Assembly (NCBI RefSeq): GCF_900111485.1
Contig: NZ_FOIC01000004.1
Coordinates: 1 to 64,000 of the forward strand
Direction: 5' to 3'
Source of the DNA: Natrinema hispanicum
Lineage (GTDB): Archaea > Halobacteriota > Halobacteria > Halobacteriales > Natrialbaceae
Length of the DNA stretch: 64,000 nt
Shown one piece after another: positions 16,989-26,019 of this stretch. Both the position numbers and the translations under genes were made by a program. The notes under the pieces were generated by a model that had not been told where the DNA came from, ran no database searches, and saw only the letters and a list, made by a program, of their open reading frames with translations. Within the stretch, counting starts at the first letter, position 1, and each line of letters begins with the position of its first letter.

Positions 16989-17780
16989 ATGAGTCAGCCC
17001 CGGCCAGACCTCGCGCCCGATCCCGGCCTTTCGCGTGCGGAGATGGAAACGCTCCAGCGCGATATCGCCGATATCGCCGTCTTCGAAGACGACTTTGCGT
17101 TCGATCCCGACGCGCTCTCGAACCCGCTCGCGGCGGCTGCCAGTGGAGACGAACAGCCGATCATCGTCGGCGTCGACCAGTCGTTTCTCACGAACGCCGA
17201 CGGTGAGCAGGACCGCGCCCTGAGCGCCGTCGTCGCCACCCGTGGCGGCGAGGTGATCGAGCGCGTCCACGCCGTTACCGGGCTCGAGATTCCCTACATT
17301 CCTGGTCTGCTCTCGTTTCGCGAAGGGGGGCCGATCCTCGCGGCACTCGAGGAGCTGTCCGTCGATCCTGAGCTCATCCTTTTCGACGGCAGCGGCCGCA
17401 TCCACTTCCGACAGGCTGGCATTGCGACCCACATGGGCGTCGTCAGGGACGTTCCGAGTATCGGGGTCGCAAAGAGCCTGCTCTGTGGCCGCCCGCGCGA
17501 GGATACTGACGACCTCCCGGCAGGCTCGCGGGTCGCCATCGAAGCGAACACGCGAGTCGACGCCCCCGATGGCACCCTCATCGGCTACGCCGTCCAGACC
17601 CGCCAGTACGATTCGCCGAATCGGCACATCAACCCGCTGTACGTCAGCTCCGGCCACCGTGTCGGCTCCGAGACGGCAGCCGAGATCGTCCTCGAGCTGG
17701 CAACGTCGTACAAGCTTCCCGAACCAGTGCGACTCGCGGATACGTACGCCGACGAAGCCAAACGGGAATTCAACCAGTAG
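16989..17780 (+). CDS. nfi: endonuclease V
   Basis: 263 residues. Motifs are GVDQSF with catalytic Asp63, YIPGLLSFREG with the second acidic residue at about 112, and FDGSGRIHFRQAGIATHMGV with Asp133 (the usual DG.G..H..G.A.H.G block, Phe-Arg-Gln here). It nicks DNA 3' to deoxyinosine and starts its repair. Family proteins are about 220-270 aa. It sits alone, 75 nt after the rhomboid gene on the same strand. Confidence 0.93.
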   Translation: MSQPRPDLAPDPGLSRAEMETLQRDIADIAVFEDDFAFDPDALSNPLAAAASGDEQPIIVGVDQSFLTNADGEQDRALSAVVATRGGEVIERVHAVTGLEIPYIPGLLSFREGGPILAALEELSVDPELILFDGSGRIHFRQAGIATHMGVVRDVPSIGVAKSLLCGRPREDTDDLPAGSRVAIEANTRVDAPDGTLIGYAVQTRQYDSPNRHINPLYVSSGHRVGSETAAEIVLELATSYKLPEPVRLADTYADEAKREFNQ

Positions 17781-17946
17781 GCAGACCCGCGTTCCACCGA
17801 CGACAGTTCCCTGACCAACCGCTGCGGCGGGTGGGACTGAAAGGAGCCGGTCGGGTGCTTTCGGTGTATTTACGGTCCTATACTGATCGTTCGACTCGTC
17901 TCGATTTCAATTCGCTCTTGAAATTACGAACAGCGCGACAAACCGT

Positions 17947-17962
17947 CGATACTTAGGTATCG
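17947..17962 (+). promoter_or_regulatory. small palindrome in the promoter of the SDR gene
   Basis: CGATAC-TTAG-GTATCG, a 6-bp inverted repeat with a 4-nt centre, lies 19 nt before the ATG at 17982 and overlaps the likely TATA region. It could be an operator. Such short repeats also arise by chance. Confidence 0.3.
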
Positions 17963-17981
17963 TCTCCCGAACCGGTCACGT

Positions 17982-18914
17982 ATGGCTACCGCTGAGGACG
18001 TCGAGGAGACAGCCGATGACGGGCCGGATGGTACCGTCGTCGAGGACGACCGCGAGCACGCGACGGGCGAGACCGACCGCTATACGCGCAAGAAATCGGT
18101 GCTGATCACCGGCTGCTCGTCCGGCATCGGCCGCGCAACCGCTCGAGCCTTCCTCGCCAAGGACTGGCAGGTCTTTGCGACGGCACGGGACGTCGACCAT
18201 ATCGAGGAGCTCGCGGAGGCGGGCTGTGAAACCATCGCGCTGGACGTCACCGACCCCGAGCAGGTCGCGACGGCCGTCGAGGAGACCGTCGACATCGCCG
18301 GCTCGATCGACTGCGTCGTCAACAACGCCGGCTACGCCCAGATGGGGCCGCTCGAGGACGTCGCCACGGTCGACCTCCACCGGCAGTTCGACGTCAACGT
18401 TTACGGCCCCCACCGACTCACGCGGGCCGCCCTGCCACATATGCGTGCCCAGGGAGAGGGTCGAATTATCAACGTCTCGAGCGTCGTCGGTCGAATCTCG
18501 CTGCCCGGCGCGGGTGCCTACGCAGGCTCGAAACACGCCCTCGAGGCGATGAGCGACGCCTTACGCGGCGAGGCCGAAGAGTTCGGGATCGATGTCGTCG
18601 TGGTCGAACCCGGTCCGGTCGAGACGAACTTCTCCGACCGCGTCGACGACGAACTGCCGGAAGACGAGCGAACGCCGGCCTACGAATCGCTGTACGAACT
18701 CTACGACGAGGCACAGCTGATCGGCGGGGGAAGCGGCGGTCCGTTTGCCTCCGATCCCGACGACGTCGCCGCGGCGATCCTCGATGCCGCGACCAGCCCC
18801 GAACCACCGGCCCGGTACCCGGTCGGCCCGATCGCCCAGTACGGCCTCTACGCGCGCCACCTGCCTGACCGGCTGCGCGATGCGGTCTACGGGCTCCTGC
18901 GAAAACTCGCGTAG
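17982..18914 (+). CDS. short-chain dehydrogenase/reductase
   Basis: 310 residues, classical SDR. It has a 37-residue acidic N-terminal extension, the cofactor motif TGCSSGIG (43-50), NNAGYAQMG, and the active-site Tyr180 and Lys184 (YAGSK) with a Ser just before (INVSSVVGRI). The group of retinol or 17-beta-hydroxysteroid dehydrogenase-like SDRs has a similar C-terminus. It reduces or oxidises an unknown alcohol or carbonyl with NAD(P). It stands alone. Confidence 0.9.
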   Translation: MATAEDVEETADDGPDGTVVEDDREHATGETDRYTRKKSVLITGCSSGIGRATARAFLAKDWQVFATARDVDHIEELAEAGCETIALDVTDPEQVATAVEETVDIAGSIDCVVNNAGYAQMGPLEDVATVDLHRQFDVNVYGPHRLTRAALPHMRAQGEGRIINVSSVVGRISLPGAGAYAGSKHALEAMSDALRGEAEEFGIDVVVVEPGPVETNFSDRVDDELPEDERTPAYESLYELYDEAQLIGGGSGGPFASDPDDVAAAILDAATSPEPPARYPVGPIAQYGLYARHLPDRLRDAVYGLLRKLA

Positions 18915-18943
18915 GCTCCGTTCTCTCTCGAGTCGGCGAGACG

Positions 18944-19471
18944 CTACTCGTCTCGATCGTATCGCTCCGCCGCCGACTCGAAGCCCAGTTCCGACTGCTC
19001 GCGGCTGCGGCGCTCCTCGAGAGTTGCGATCGCCTCGGAATCCGGCGCGGCGTCGTCGGTGATCCGTGCCCACGAATTGTGGACCTTGGCGTGACACCAC
19101 CGGCAGAGATAGACCGTAATCTCGTGAGAGAGGGTCTCGCCGTCGCGCGCGTACGACAGGTGGTGCTCCTCGAGCAACGGGCGCTCGTCGTCGTGGGCCA
19201 GCCGTTTCTCCTCGAGGCCACAGCGGACGCACTCGCGGTCGCGATTGCGCGAGCGGAAATGCGGACAGTCGGCCCACGACCACTCGGATTCGGGGTCGAC
19301 GACAGGACATGCGTACTCCGCCTCGGCGCGCTCGCTGGCAAATTCGGGATCGTGTTCGTAGTAGTCGAATGCGTAGCGACACGTCCCCTCGCCAGTGAGG
19401 TGGTCACAGACGCCGGCGAACTCGTAGGGGTCGTCGACGCCGACCGAGGTTCCCTGCGGCGTTTTCTCCAT
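18944..19471 (-). CDS. HNH-like zinc protein (DUF7097-type)
   Basis: 175 residues. Two Cys/His sectors are visible: CDHLTGEGTCRYAF..H at the N-terminus, and CVRCGLEEKRL...EEHHLSY...YLCRWCHAKVHNSWARI in the second half. The latter has the HH...CxxCH..H pattern of HNH nucleases. The start at 19471 (MEKTPQG) begins the region with protein-like composition; the longer frame upstream is Ser/Thr-rich and overlaps the next promoter. Nuclease activity is possible but the family is uncharacterised. Confidence 0.75.
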   Translation of the reverse strand: MEKTPQGTSVGVDDPYEFAGVCDHLTGEGTCRYAFDYYEHDPEFASERAEAEYACPVVDPESEWSWADCPHFRSRNRDRECVRCGLEEKRLAHDDERPLLEEHHLSYARDGETLSHEITVYLCRWCHAKVHNSWARITDDAAPDSEAIATLEERRSREQSELGFESAAERYDRDE

Positions 19472-19590
19472 CGTCGGCGTGGATAGGGCTCGAGGGGTGT
19501 TGAATCGCCCGGCACACGCGCTCGTGGCGTCATTTCGCACGGTGGGCGTTGTCGATGGGATTTTGACAGCGGACTGCGTCGACATCGATC

Positions 19591-19941
19591 ATGCTACCGA
19601 TCGACGACACCGAGACGCTCCTGTCGGCTGAGGACGTGATCGACGTCATCGACGCGATCGGGGATCGCGACCGGCTCGAGGTCGCATACACGGTGTACGA
19701 CCATCCGGCAGAGGGCATCACCGGTCCCGAACTCGCAGCCGAGATCGGTGCGACGGAAGCCGAAATCGAAGACCGAATCGATGCACTCGTCGACGGCGGC
19801 GTCGTCGCCGAACGAATGGCGTGTCTGATCGATTGCTCGATCGACGGCCCCCAGTACGAACTGACGCAGTTCGGTCGTCTGCTCTTCGAAGAGGGTGTCC
19901 TGTCGTTGTTTGATGCCGCCTCGGCGGTTAGCGAGTTATAG
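19591..19941 (+). CDS. winged-helix (ArsR-like) DNA-binding protein
   Basis: 116 residues, a single winged helix-turn-helix. RDRLEVAYTVYDHPAEGITG, ELAAEIGATEAEIEDRIDAL as the HTH, then VDGGVVAERM and YELTQFGRLLFEE as wing and last helix. Three Cys or Met residues near CLIDCSI are not a clear metal site. It is likely a transcription regulator of unknown target. It is divergent from the HNH gene and 66 nt before the DUF192 gene. Confidence 0.75.
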   Translation: MLPIDDTETLLSAEDVIDVIDAIGDRDRLEVAYTVYDHPAEGITGPELAAEIGATEAEIEDRIDALVDGGVVAERMACLIDCSIDGPQYELTQFGRLLFEEGVLSLFDAASAVSEL

Positions 19942-20007
19942 GCGAGCCGCTGCCGATCCCACGAAGCGGTCGGGACTTTTTTCTCGTCGTCATGCCGACT
20001 CGAGGCC

Positions 20008-20391
20008 GTGCGACTCGTCTATGAATCAAGCGACGACGGCCAGTCTCTCCATGGCCCTGACCGCACCGTTCTGGCGACGACGGTCGACCTCGCGGACTCG
20101 CTTGTGAGTCAAACTCGTGGACTCATGTTTCGTCGCTCCGTGCCCGACGACTACGCGCTCGTCTTTCGGTTCGACTCGGCGAAAGTCCGCGACCTCCACA
20201 TGCTGTTCGTCTTCTTCCCGATCGACGCCGTCTGGGTCGTCGACGGCGTCGTCCGGCGCGTTGAGCGGCTACGGCCGTGGCTCGGATTCGCCCGCGATCG
20301 CGCGGATCTAATCGTCGAACTCCCGGCCGGGGCCGCAGCCGACGTCGAACCCGGCGATCAGCTGGTGCTCGAGGGCAAAGACGAGCACTGA
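20008..20391 (+). CDS. DUF192 family protein
   Basis: 127 residues starting at a GTG. The family core is evident: DSLVSQTRGLMFRRSVPDDY, LVFRF, then HMLFVFFPIDAVWVVDG (small-molecule or metal-type site with His and Met) and ELPAGAAADVEPGDQLVLE. DUF192 proteins are small beta-sandwich proteins; no agreed function. No export signal here, unlike many relatives. It lies in a same-strand row with the HTH gene. Confidence 0.85.
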   Translation: MRLVYESSDDGQSLHGPDRTVLATTVDLADSLVSQTRGLMFRRSVPDDYALVFRFDSAKVRDLHMLFVFFPIDAVWVVDGVVRRVERLRPWLGFARDRADLIVELPAGAAADVEPGDQLVLEGKDEH

Positions 20392-20430
20392 CGACCGACA
20401 GGTGTGGACGCGACGGCACGTCTCGACCGG

Positions 20431-20549
20431 CGGATTTAAGTCGGCAAGATCCGTTAGCCTGCAGTACAATGGCACGCCATACGCCATCTGACGAGGATAG
20501 AGGAAGTCGGGGCAACCCGGCTGGGCGTGAAATTCTCCGACGAACGTAA
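20431..20549 (+). promoter_or_regulatory. leader region of leuA/cimA with an overlapping short frame
   Basis: A TATA-like box (GGATTTAAG, about 20431-20439) stands 30 nt before an ATG at 20469. That ATG opens a 26-codon frame (MARHTPSDEDRGSRGNPAGR, then EILRRT) ending at 20549, 20 bases past the GTG at 20527 that opens the enzyme gene in another frame. The transcript start predicted by the TATA box would put this short frame first. Confidence 0.4.
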
Positions 20550-22107
20550 TCGCAGTCCTTCAAACTCACCACTCTTGCCTGTAAGTAATTCACCCGAACA
20601 GACGATCGCATCGGACCGTACAGTGCGCCTTCTCGACACAACGCTTCGCGACGGCGAGCAAGCGCCGGGCGTCTCGCTGTCGCCGGACGAAAAAGTCGAC
20701 ATCGCTCGAGCCCTCGAGCGAGCCGGCGTCTCGACCATCGAGGCCGGCAGCGCCTGTACCGGCGCGGGTGAACGACAGGCCATCTCGCGAGTGACCGACC
20801 TCGACCTCGACGCTCGGATCACCAGCTTCTGTCGCGGGCTCAAAGGCGACATCGACCTCGCACTGGAGTGCGACGTCGACGGCGTCCACATCGTCGTTCC
20901 CGCAAGCGACCGCCACGTCGAGGACAAGGTCGGCACCTCCCGCGAAGACAACCTCGAGAAAACGGCCGAACTCGTCGCCTACGCGAAAGACAACGATCTT
21001 TGGGTCGAGGTCATCGGCGAGGACGGCTCCCGGGCCGACCTCGACTACCTCGAGGACCTCGCCGGGGCATCGCTCGAAGCGGGCGCGGATCGATTCTGCT
21101 TTGCCGATACCGTCGGCCACACCGGACCGGAACACACCTACGAGGCCGTCTCTCGACTCGCTGAACTGGGGCCAGTCAGTGCCCACACCCACGACGACCT
21201 CGGATTGGGCGTGGCTAACGCGCTCGCAGCGATCTCGGCGGGTGCCGATCTTGTCCACTGTACGGTCAACGGCCTCGGCGAACGCGCCGGCAACGTCGCC
21301 TTAGAAGAGGTCGCAATCGCGCTCGAACACGTCTACGACGTCGAAACCGTCGACCTCGCAGAACTCTACGATCTCGCACAAGTCGTCTCGCGGGCGACCG
21401 GCGTCCAACTGCCGCCGAACAAGGCCGTCATCGGCGAGAACGCCTTCACGCACGAAAGCGGCATCCACACCGACGGGACGCTCAAAGACGACAAGATGTA
21501 CGAGCCCTACCCGCCCGAAACGGTCGGACGCGAACGACGGCTCGCACTCGGGAAACACACCGGCCGCGCGGGCGTCAAAGCCACGCTCGAGGAACACGAC
21601 GTCGAGGCCGACGACGACGAAATCGCCGAAATCGCCACGCGCGTCACCGAACTCGGCGACCGCGGCCGCCGCGTGACCGACGCCGATCTCCTCGCAATCG
21701 CCGAGGACGTCACCGGCGAGGACCGCGACCGCGTCGTCGACTTACTCGATCTCACCGCCACCAGCGGCGGTGCCGTCCCGACCGCCAGCATCCGACTCGA
21801 GGTCGACGGCGAGGAACGCGTCGCCAGCGGAACCGGCTCCGGCCCCGTCGACGCCGCCGTCTCCGCTGTCCGCGAAGCGCTGGGCTCGATGGCCGACGCC
21901 GAACTCGAGTCCTATCACGTCGACGCAGTCACCGGTGGCACCGACGCCGTCGTTACCGTCGAAGTGACGATGGTCCGCAACGACCGCTCGGTGACCGTCG
22001 CCCGCAGCGAAGCCGACATCACGCGCGCGAGCGTCACAGCGATGGTCGACGCGCTCGATCGACTGCTGGCTGCCGATCAGCAACCGCTTGCACCAGCCGA
22101 CGACTGA
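20527..22107 (+). CDS. leuA: 2-isopropylmalate/(R)-citramalate synthase
   Basis: 526 residues. DTTLRDGEQAPGVSLSPDEK opens the TIM barrel with the catalytic Arg-Asp. HTHDDLG gives the metal histidines, NGLGERAGN the acetyl-CoA loop, and HESGIHTDG the subdomain site. The C-terminal 120 residues form the allosteric LeuA dimer domain. It condenses acetyl-CoA with 2-oxoisovalerate (leucine path) or pyruvate (isoleucine via citramalate); haloarchaea carry paralogs for both, and sequence alone does not settle it. The GTG start at 20527 gives a 36-residue unconserved N-terminus; the real start may be downstream. Confidence 0.88.
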   Translation: MKFSDERNRSPSNSPLLPVSNSPEQTIASDRTVRLLDTTLRDGEQAPGVSLSPDEKVDIARALERAGVSTIEAGSACTGAGERQAISRVTDLDLDARITSFCRGLKGDIDLALECDVDGVHIVVPASDRHVEDKVGTSREDNLEKTAELVAYAKDNDLWVEVIGEDGSRADLDYLEDLAGASLEAGADRFCFADTVGHTGPEHTYEAVSRLAELGPVSAHTHDDLGLGVANALAAISAGADLVHCTVNGLGERAGNVALEEVAIALEHVYDVETVDLAELYDLAQVVSRATGVQLPPNKAVIGENAFTHESGIHTDGTLKDDKMYEPYPPETVGRERRLALGKHTGRAGVKATLEEHDVEADDDEIAEIATRVTELGDRGRRVTDADLLAIAEDVTGEDRDRVVDLLDLTATSGGAVPTASIRLEVDGEERVASGTGSGPVDAAVSAVREALGSMADAELESYHVDAVTGGTDAVVTVEVTMVRNDRSVTVARSEADITRASVTAMVDALDRLLAADQQPLAPADD

Positions 22108-22177
22108 CGTCGACCGAGATCATTCGTTCTCTTCGATTCAGAACGTTGTCACTGCCGTCGCCCGTCTGCGTCCGCGC

Positions 22178-22378
22178 TCACTCCTGTCGGAACGGGTCGC
22201 TGACGACGTTCCACGGATCGAGCAGGTAGACGCCCGCGAGAAACAGCGCAAGCACGACGACGAACAGGCGAGCAGCCCCGCTCACCGACGACGGAACCCC
22301 GAGGTCGAGCGTCGTGGCCATCACGACCGCAACCGCGATCCAGAGGCCCGCGACGATCAGTCGTTTTTGACTGTCCAT
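22178..22378 (-). CDS. small two-helix membrane protein
   Basis: 66 residues: a short positive N-terminus (MDSQKRL), membrane helices at about 7-25 and 34-54, and the ending DPWNVVSDPFRQE. No functional motif. Same-size proteins of this look are frequent in haloarchaea and unassigned. It is convergent with leuA (70-nt gap). Confidence 0.65.
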   Translation of the reverse strand: MDSQKRLIVAGLWIAVAVVMATTLDLGVPSSVSGAARLFVVVLALFLAGVYLLDPWNVVSDPFRQE

Positions 22379-22662
22379 AGTCGTTCGTTCGACTCGAGTC
22401 GCTTGAATACGTGTGGTTTCGAACAGATCGGTCCCGGCACGTCACCGCGAGGGAGCGAACAGAGATGGACCGCGATTCGAAACGGTTCTAGCCGATAGAT
22501 TCTCCACGAGGGGCCGAGATCACGCCGCCGTGATATGTCAGGACCTACCATCTGCAGTCGCGACAGTTGCAGACAGCAAACGGCGCGCCGACCGTTTGCA
22601 GCCGCGCAATTGTCAGTAGATCGATCATAACAAATCAGCGAATTCGTGACTGTCCGCTCGAG
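22379..22662. other. intergenic region before the beta-helix gene
   Basis: About 280 bases with no clear gene. An AT-leaning stretch near 22600-22650 (CAATTGTCAGTAGATCGATCATAAC) probably holds the promoter for the exported protein. Confidence 0.35.
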
Positions 22663-24315
22663 ATGGAAGACAATTATCAGGACGATTCCTCGGCACGGAC
22701 GACGCGTCGTTCGTACGTCAAACTGCTCGGTGCGCTCGGTCTCGGCGGCGCGACGACTGGGACCGCTGCACTGAGTTCGCAGGGTGTCGGCACCGCTGGG
22801 GCACAACCCAGCAGTGCAGCGGGCAGGATAACTGTCAGCGACTCGGGAACGGTGATCGACGACGATGCGTCCCAACTGGACTTCGGGGACGCACTCTCGG
22901 TAGTCGAAGCCGGTGACGACGCCGTACGGGTTCAGGGTGATTCGAACCCGAGTATCGTCGACGTGCGCGACGACCTCGGGGTCGAACCAGAAACGGACGA
23001 TCTGTGGGCCGCGATCGAAGACCACTACCTTTCGTTCGCACCGACGGAACGGAATCACTGCTACACGATCCCCGCCGGGACGTGGGACGTCGCGACCGAC
23101 AACGTCCACTTCGACGCCCACGAATTCCTCGGTATCGTCGGTGACCCGTTCGCCGTCCTCAAAGTCACTGATCAGGACGTCGATCGCATGATGACCGTCG
23201 GCTCGCTGGACGCCTCGCTCCCACACGCCCAGCGGACCGTCATGCGAGACCTGCAGATCGACATTCGCGGCGACTACGATACCGGAATCGCCCGCTGGTA
23301 CACCTACCGGTACGGCCATATGGAGAACATCTCGATGCGGGGCAGACGCGACAAGTTCAATAGCCAGTACGGCGGCGACCGCCACACGATTTTGGTCAAT
23401 GGCGTCCGATCATCGGCGACCAACGTTATCAGCAGCTGTTATCTCAACAACGGCGATACGAAGTACGACCGGTCGACGATCGTCGGCCATGCGATCCCGT
23501 TCAGTTCGGACATCTACAACCACGGGACGAACTACTGGGAGGGATGCCAGGTGTCGGACTACATCGATAACGGGATCTACGTTTCGGGCGACGACGGCCG
23601 GAACATTATCACCGGCTGTCACGTCCGCAACTGTGCCGGTGCGGGCATCCGCATCGGCCCCAACGACTATGTACAGGGCTGTCAGATCACGATAACTGAA
23701 CAGCCCGGCTACCCGTGGTCCGGCCTCTGGCTCGAGAACGGTGGCGGGCAACTCGTCTCCCAGTTGCTGGTGAAAAACAGCGTCAAGAAAAACACCGAAA
23801 TCATCCGTCTGACACAAGATGGACCGGCCCGGCTCACCGATATCCACATCACCGACGAGGGAACCGACGGCCGGGCGATTCGGGTCGACGACAACGACGA
23901 CGCACCGACTATATTCGACGCGTGTACGATCACTGATCGCTCGAGTCCGTCGACGTCCGATTACGCCGTGTACGTCAGTTCGTCGAACGTCACGTTCAAC
24001 GACTGCGAGTTCGATATCGAGACACAGTCCGACACGGACCGACACGGCGTCTTCGTCACGAACAGCGGCGATGGAATCGACCGGCTCACGCTCGATACGT
24101 GTACGATCGATCCCGACGGCGCGAGCCTCCGGCTCGCTGAAACCGGAGCGGACCATACCGTCGAGAGTTCGTTCTTCGAGGGGCTCGTCATGAGCGACCC
24201 CGAAACGACACTCTCGAGGGTGCTCTGGGTCGGCAATCGCCACCGCGGTGAGACGATTTTCCGCGGTGAACGGTCGCAGTGGCAGGGTGACTTCAACTTC
24301 GGATTCGAGATCTAA
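22663..24315 (+). CDS. Tat-exported right-handed beta-helix protein
   Basis: 550 residues. A Tat signal is at residues 13-45 (TTRRSYVKLLGALGLGGATT, then an Ala-rich end). From about 170 to 510 the chain has repeated short strands with Asn and Cys ladders typical of parallel beta-helix (pectate lyase-like) folds, such as GCQVSDYIDNGIYVSGDDGR and GCHVRNCAGAGIRIGPNDY. No catalytic Asp-Asp-Lys set could be confirmed. It probably binds or cuts a surface polysaccharide outside the cell. The start at 22663 puts the RR motif at the right distance. It stands as a single gene. Confidence 0.85.
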   Translation: MEDNYQDDSSARTTRRSYVKLLGALGLGGATTGTAALSSQGVGTAGAQPSSAAGRITVSDSGTVIDDDASQLDFGDALSVVEAGDDAVRVQGDSNPSIVDVRDDLGVEPETDDLWAAIEDHYLSFAPTERNHCYTIPAGTWDVATDNVHFDAHEFLGIVGDPFAVLKVTDQDVDRMMTVGSLDASLPHAQRTVMRDLQIDIRGDYDTGIARWYTYRYGHMENISMRGRRDKFNSQYGGDRHTILVNGVRSSATNVISSCYLNNGDTKYDRSTIVGHAIPFSSDIYNHGTNYWEGCQVSDYIDNGIYVSGDDGRNIITGCHVRNCAGAGIRIGPNDYVQGCQITITEQPGYPWSGLWLENGGGQLVSQLLVKNSVKKNTEIIRLTQDGPARLTDIHITDEGTDGRAIRVDDNDDAPTIFDACTITDRSSPSTSDYAVYVSSSNVTFNDCEFDIETQSDTDRHGVFVTNSGDGIDRLTLDTCTIDPDGASLRLAETGADHTVESSFFEGLVMSDPETTLSRVLWVGNRHRGETIFRGERSQWQGDFNFGFEI

Positions 24316-24351
24316 TCCAGTGTCAGTGGTGGCAACGAGTTGTCGAGACAG

Positions 24352-26019
24352 TTACGACGAGTCGATTATGCCGAGACCGACAGTCTCGTCTTCGAGGACG
24401 TTCTGGCGTTTGCTAACCATGCCAACATCTTCGTAGGAGGTCGGGCCGGGGACCTGGTGGGCTTCGGGTCCTGGTTCCTGTCCGAGGTAGGTGACGTTCG
24501 GGTTCGTCCCGAGATCCTCGAGGAGTTTGAACTCGTTGCCCGAGGGCGGGATATACTCCTCGAGTCGCTGCTGGGCGACGTCCTCCCGATTGTTCACCAC
24601 GATGTCTGGGCTATCCTCGCCCGACCCCGCAGGCGGTCTCTGGAACTGGTCGACCGTGAGTCCGAGTTCGCTCAGGACGTCCTCACTCTGGAGGGCGAGT
24701 CCGTGGTCCTCGAGGATCGAGACGACCTCGAGGATCGTCGCTTCCTGATCCACGAGCGTATCGCCCGGCGGTGCCTCCTGATCGTACTCGACGTTCGTGA
24801 TCTGGACCGCCGTCGCAAGCATGATCGACTGCTCGTCGAGGCCATCAACGGCTCCGGTGATCGCATCCAGATCGGTGCCGACACCCTCGAGCATCGACGG
24901 GAGGTTGTCAGGCGAGGGAAGCATCGTACTCAGCCGGATGAGGACTCGCGCTCGGGCCGGGTTCTCTTGGTATCGCGACGGGTCGCTGTTCGGGTTGTTC
25001 TTATCACCGAACTGGATAACGCTCGGCGGGCAGGCCACTTCGCAGGCCGTCGTTCCGACGTTGCTTTCGCCGAAGTTGCCGTCCTGACGAGGTGGGTCGA
25101 AAACGCACTTCGACATGACGCCGCGGGGGGCCCGACTGCTGACGCGCCGGTCGCGATAGTCATAGACCATGTCAGGGCTGAGCTCCTCTTCATCGATGTT
25201 CGGCTCCTCCCACTGGAAGTAGTTGACGCCGTACGGACAGGCGACCTGACAGTACCGACAGCCGATACAGACGTCGTAATCGGTCAGCACCAGTCCGCCT
25301 CTGTCTCGAGTGTGTCGTGCTGTCGTCGGACACACCTTCTCACAGGGCGCGTCGGTACAGTGTTGACACGGGCGGACGAGGAAGTTGAAATCGCGGTGAC
25401 TCTCGAAGTTGTCGGGATCGGGCGACTCGACGTCGCCGTCCTCGAACGCGAGGACGTACATCCAGTTGGCACCCAGATCCCAGCCGTGCTCTGCGTTGCA
25501 GGCAGTCACACAGGAGAGACAGCCATCGCAGTACTCGAGGTCGATCGTCATCCCCCACTGCGTCGCGTCTTCGTCGGGATGGACTTCGCTGGGGTCTTCG
25601 ACGGCCTCCTGTTCGGGCTCTTGCTGGTCGACCGCCCCCCAGCCGAGGCTGGCGAAGCCGACGCCAGCACCCGCCTTTTTGAGCATCTCCCGGCGTGACT
25701 CCTCGCCGGTGGCGAACTTCGAGAGCGTCGCGCCGATCCCTCCCTCATCGTCCCCATCGTCCGGGCTGGCGATTGGTCGCTCGTCTTCACCGAACTCCTC
25801 CATCACGTCGTCGTGATATCGCTCGTGGAACTCCTCTTCCGAGAGTTCCCCCTTCGTGACCCGGATGGCGTCTCTACCCATCTCCATGCCGAGTTCAGTG
25901 TCGTACTCGGTCTCGTCGAGGAGGTCCTCGAGTTCGTCCTGCCACGACTCGCCGAGCGGATGGAACGGTTCGTCGGTTCCATCAGGCCCCTCTCCTGGAG
26001 CCGGTTCGTCGGAACTCAT
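24352..26019 (-). CDS. orphan multi-cluster 4Fe-4S oxidoreductase subunit
   Basis: 555 residues. An N-terminal helical acidic domain (about 1-70; SWQDELEDLLDETEYDTELG) is followed by an RREMLKKAG-like Tat stretch with a short hydrophobic run at 104-124, then four cysteine clusters: CDGCLSCVTAC, CQHCTDAPCEKVCP, CIGCRYCQVACPYG, and a split CVF...CEVACPP. These match the electron-transfer subunit of DMSO reductase-type complexes. The last 190 residues are a helical domain I do not recognise. The start at 26019 fits the family. A molybdopterin catalytic subunit or NrfD-type anchor normally adjoins, but neither is present. Probably moves electrons to or from a quinone; partner missing. Confidence 0.88.
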   Translation of the reverse strand: MSSDEPAPGEGPDGTDEPFHPLGESWQDELEDLLDETEYDTELGMEMGRDAIRVTKGELSEEEFHERYHDDVMEEFGEDERPIASPDDGDDEGGIGATLSKFATGEESRREMLKKAGAGVGFASLGWGAVDQQEPEQEAVEDPSEVHPDEDATQWGMTIDLEYCDGCLSCVTACNAEHGWDLGANWMYVLAFEDGDVESPDPDNFESHRDFNFLVRPCQHCTDAPCEKVCPTTARHTRDRGGLVLTDYDVCIGCRYCQVACPYGVNYFQWEEPNIDEEELSPDMVYDYRDRRVSSRAPRGVMSKCVFDPPRQDGNFGESNVGTTACEVACPPSVIQFGDKNNPNSDPSRYQENPARARVLIRLSTMLPSPDNLPSMLEGVGTDLDAITGAVDGLDEQSIMLATAVQITNVEYDQEAPPGDTLVDQEATILEVVSILEDHGLALQSEDVLSELGLTVDQFQRPPAGSGEDSPDIVVNNREDVAQQRLEEYIPPSGNEFKLLEDLGTNPNVTYLGQEPGPEAHQVPGPTSYEDVGMVSKRQNVLEDETVGLGIIDSS

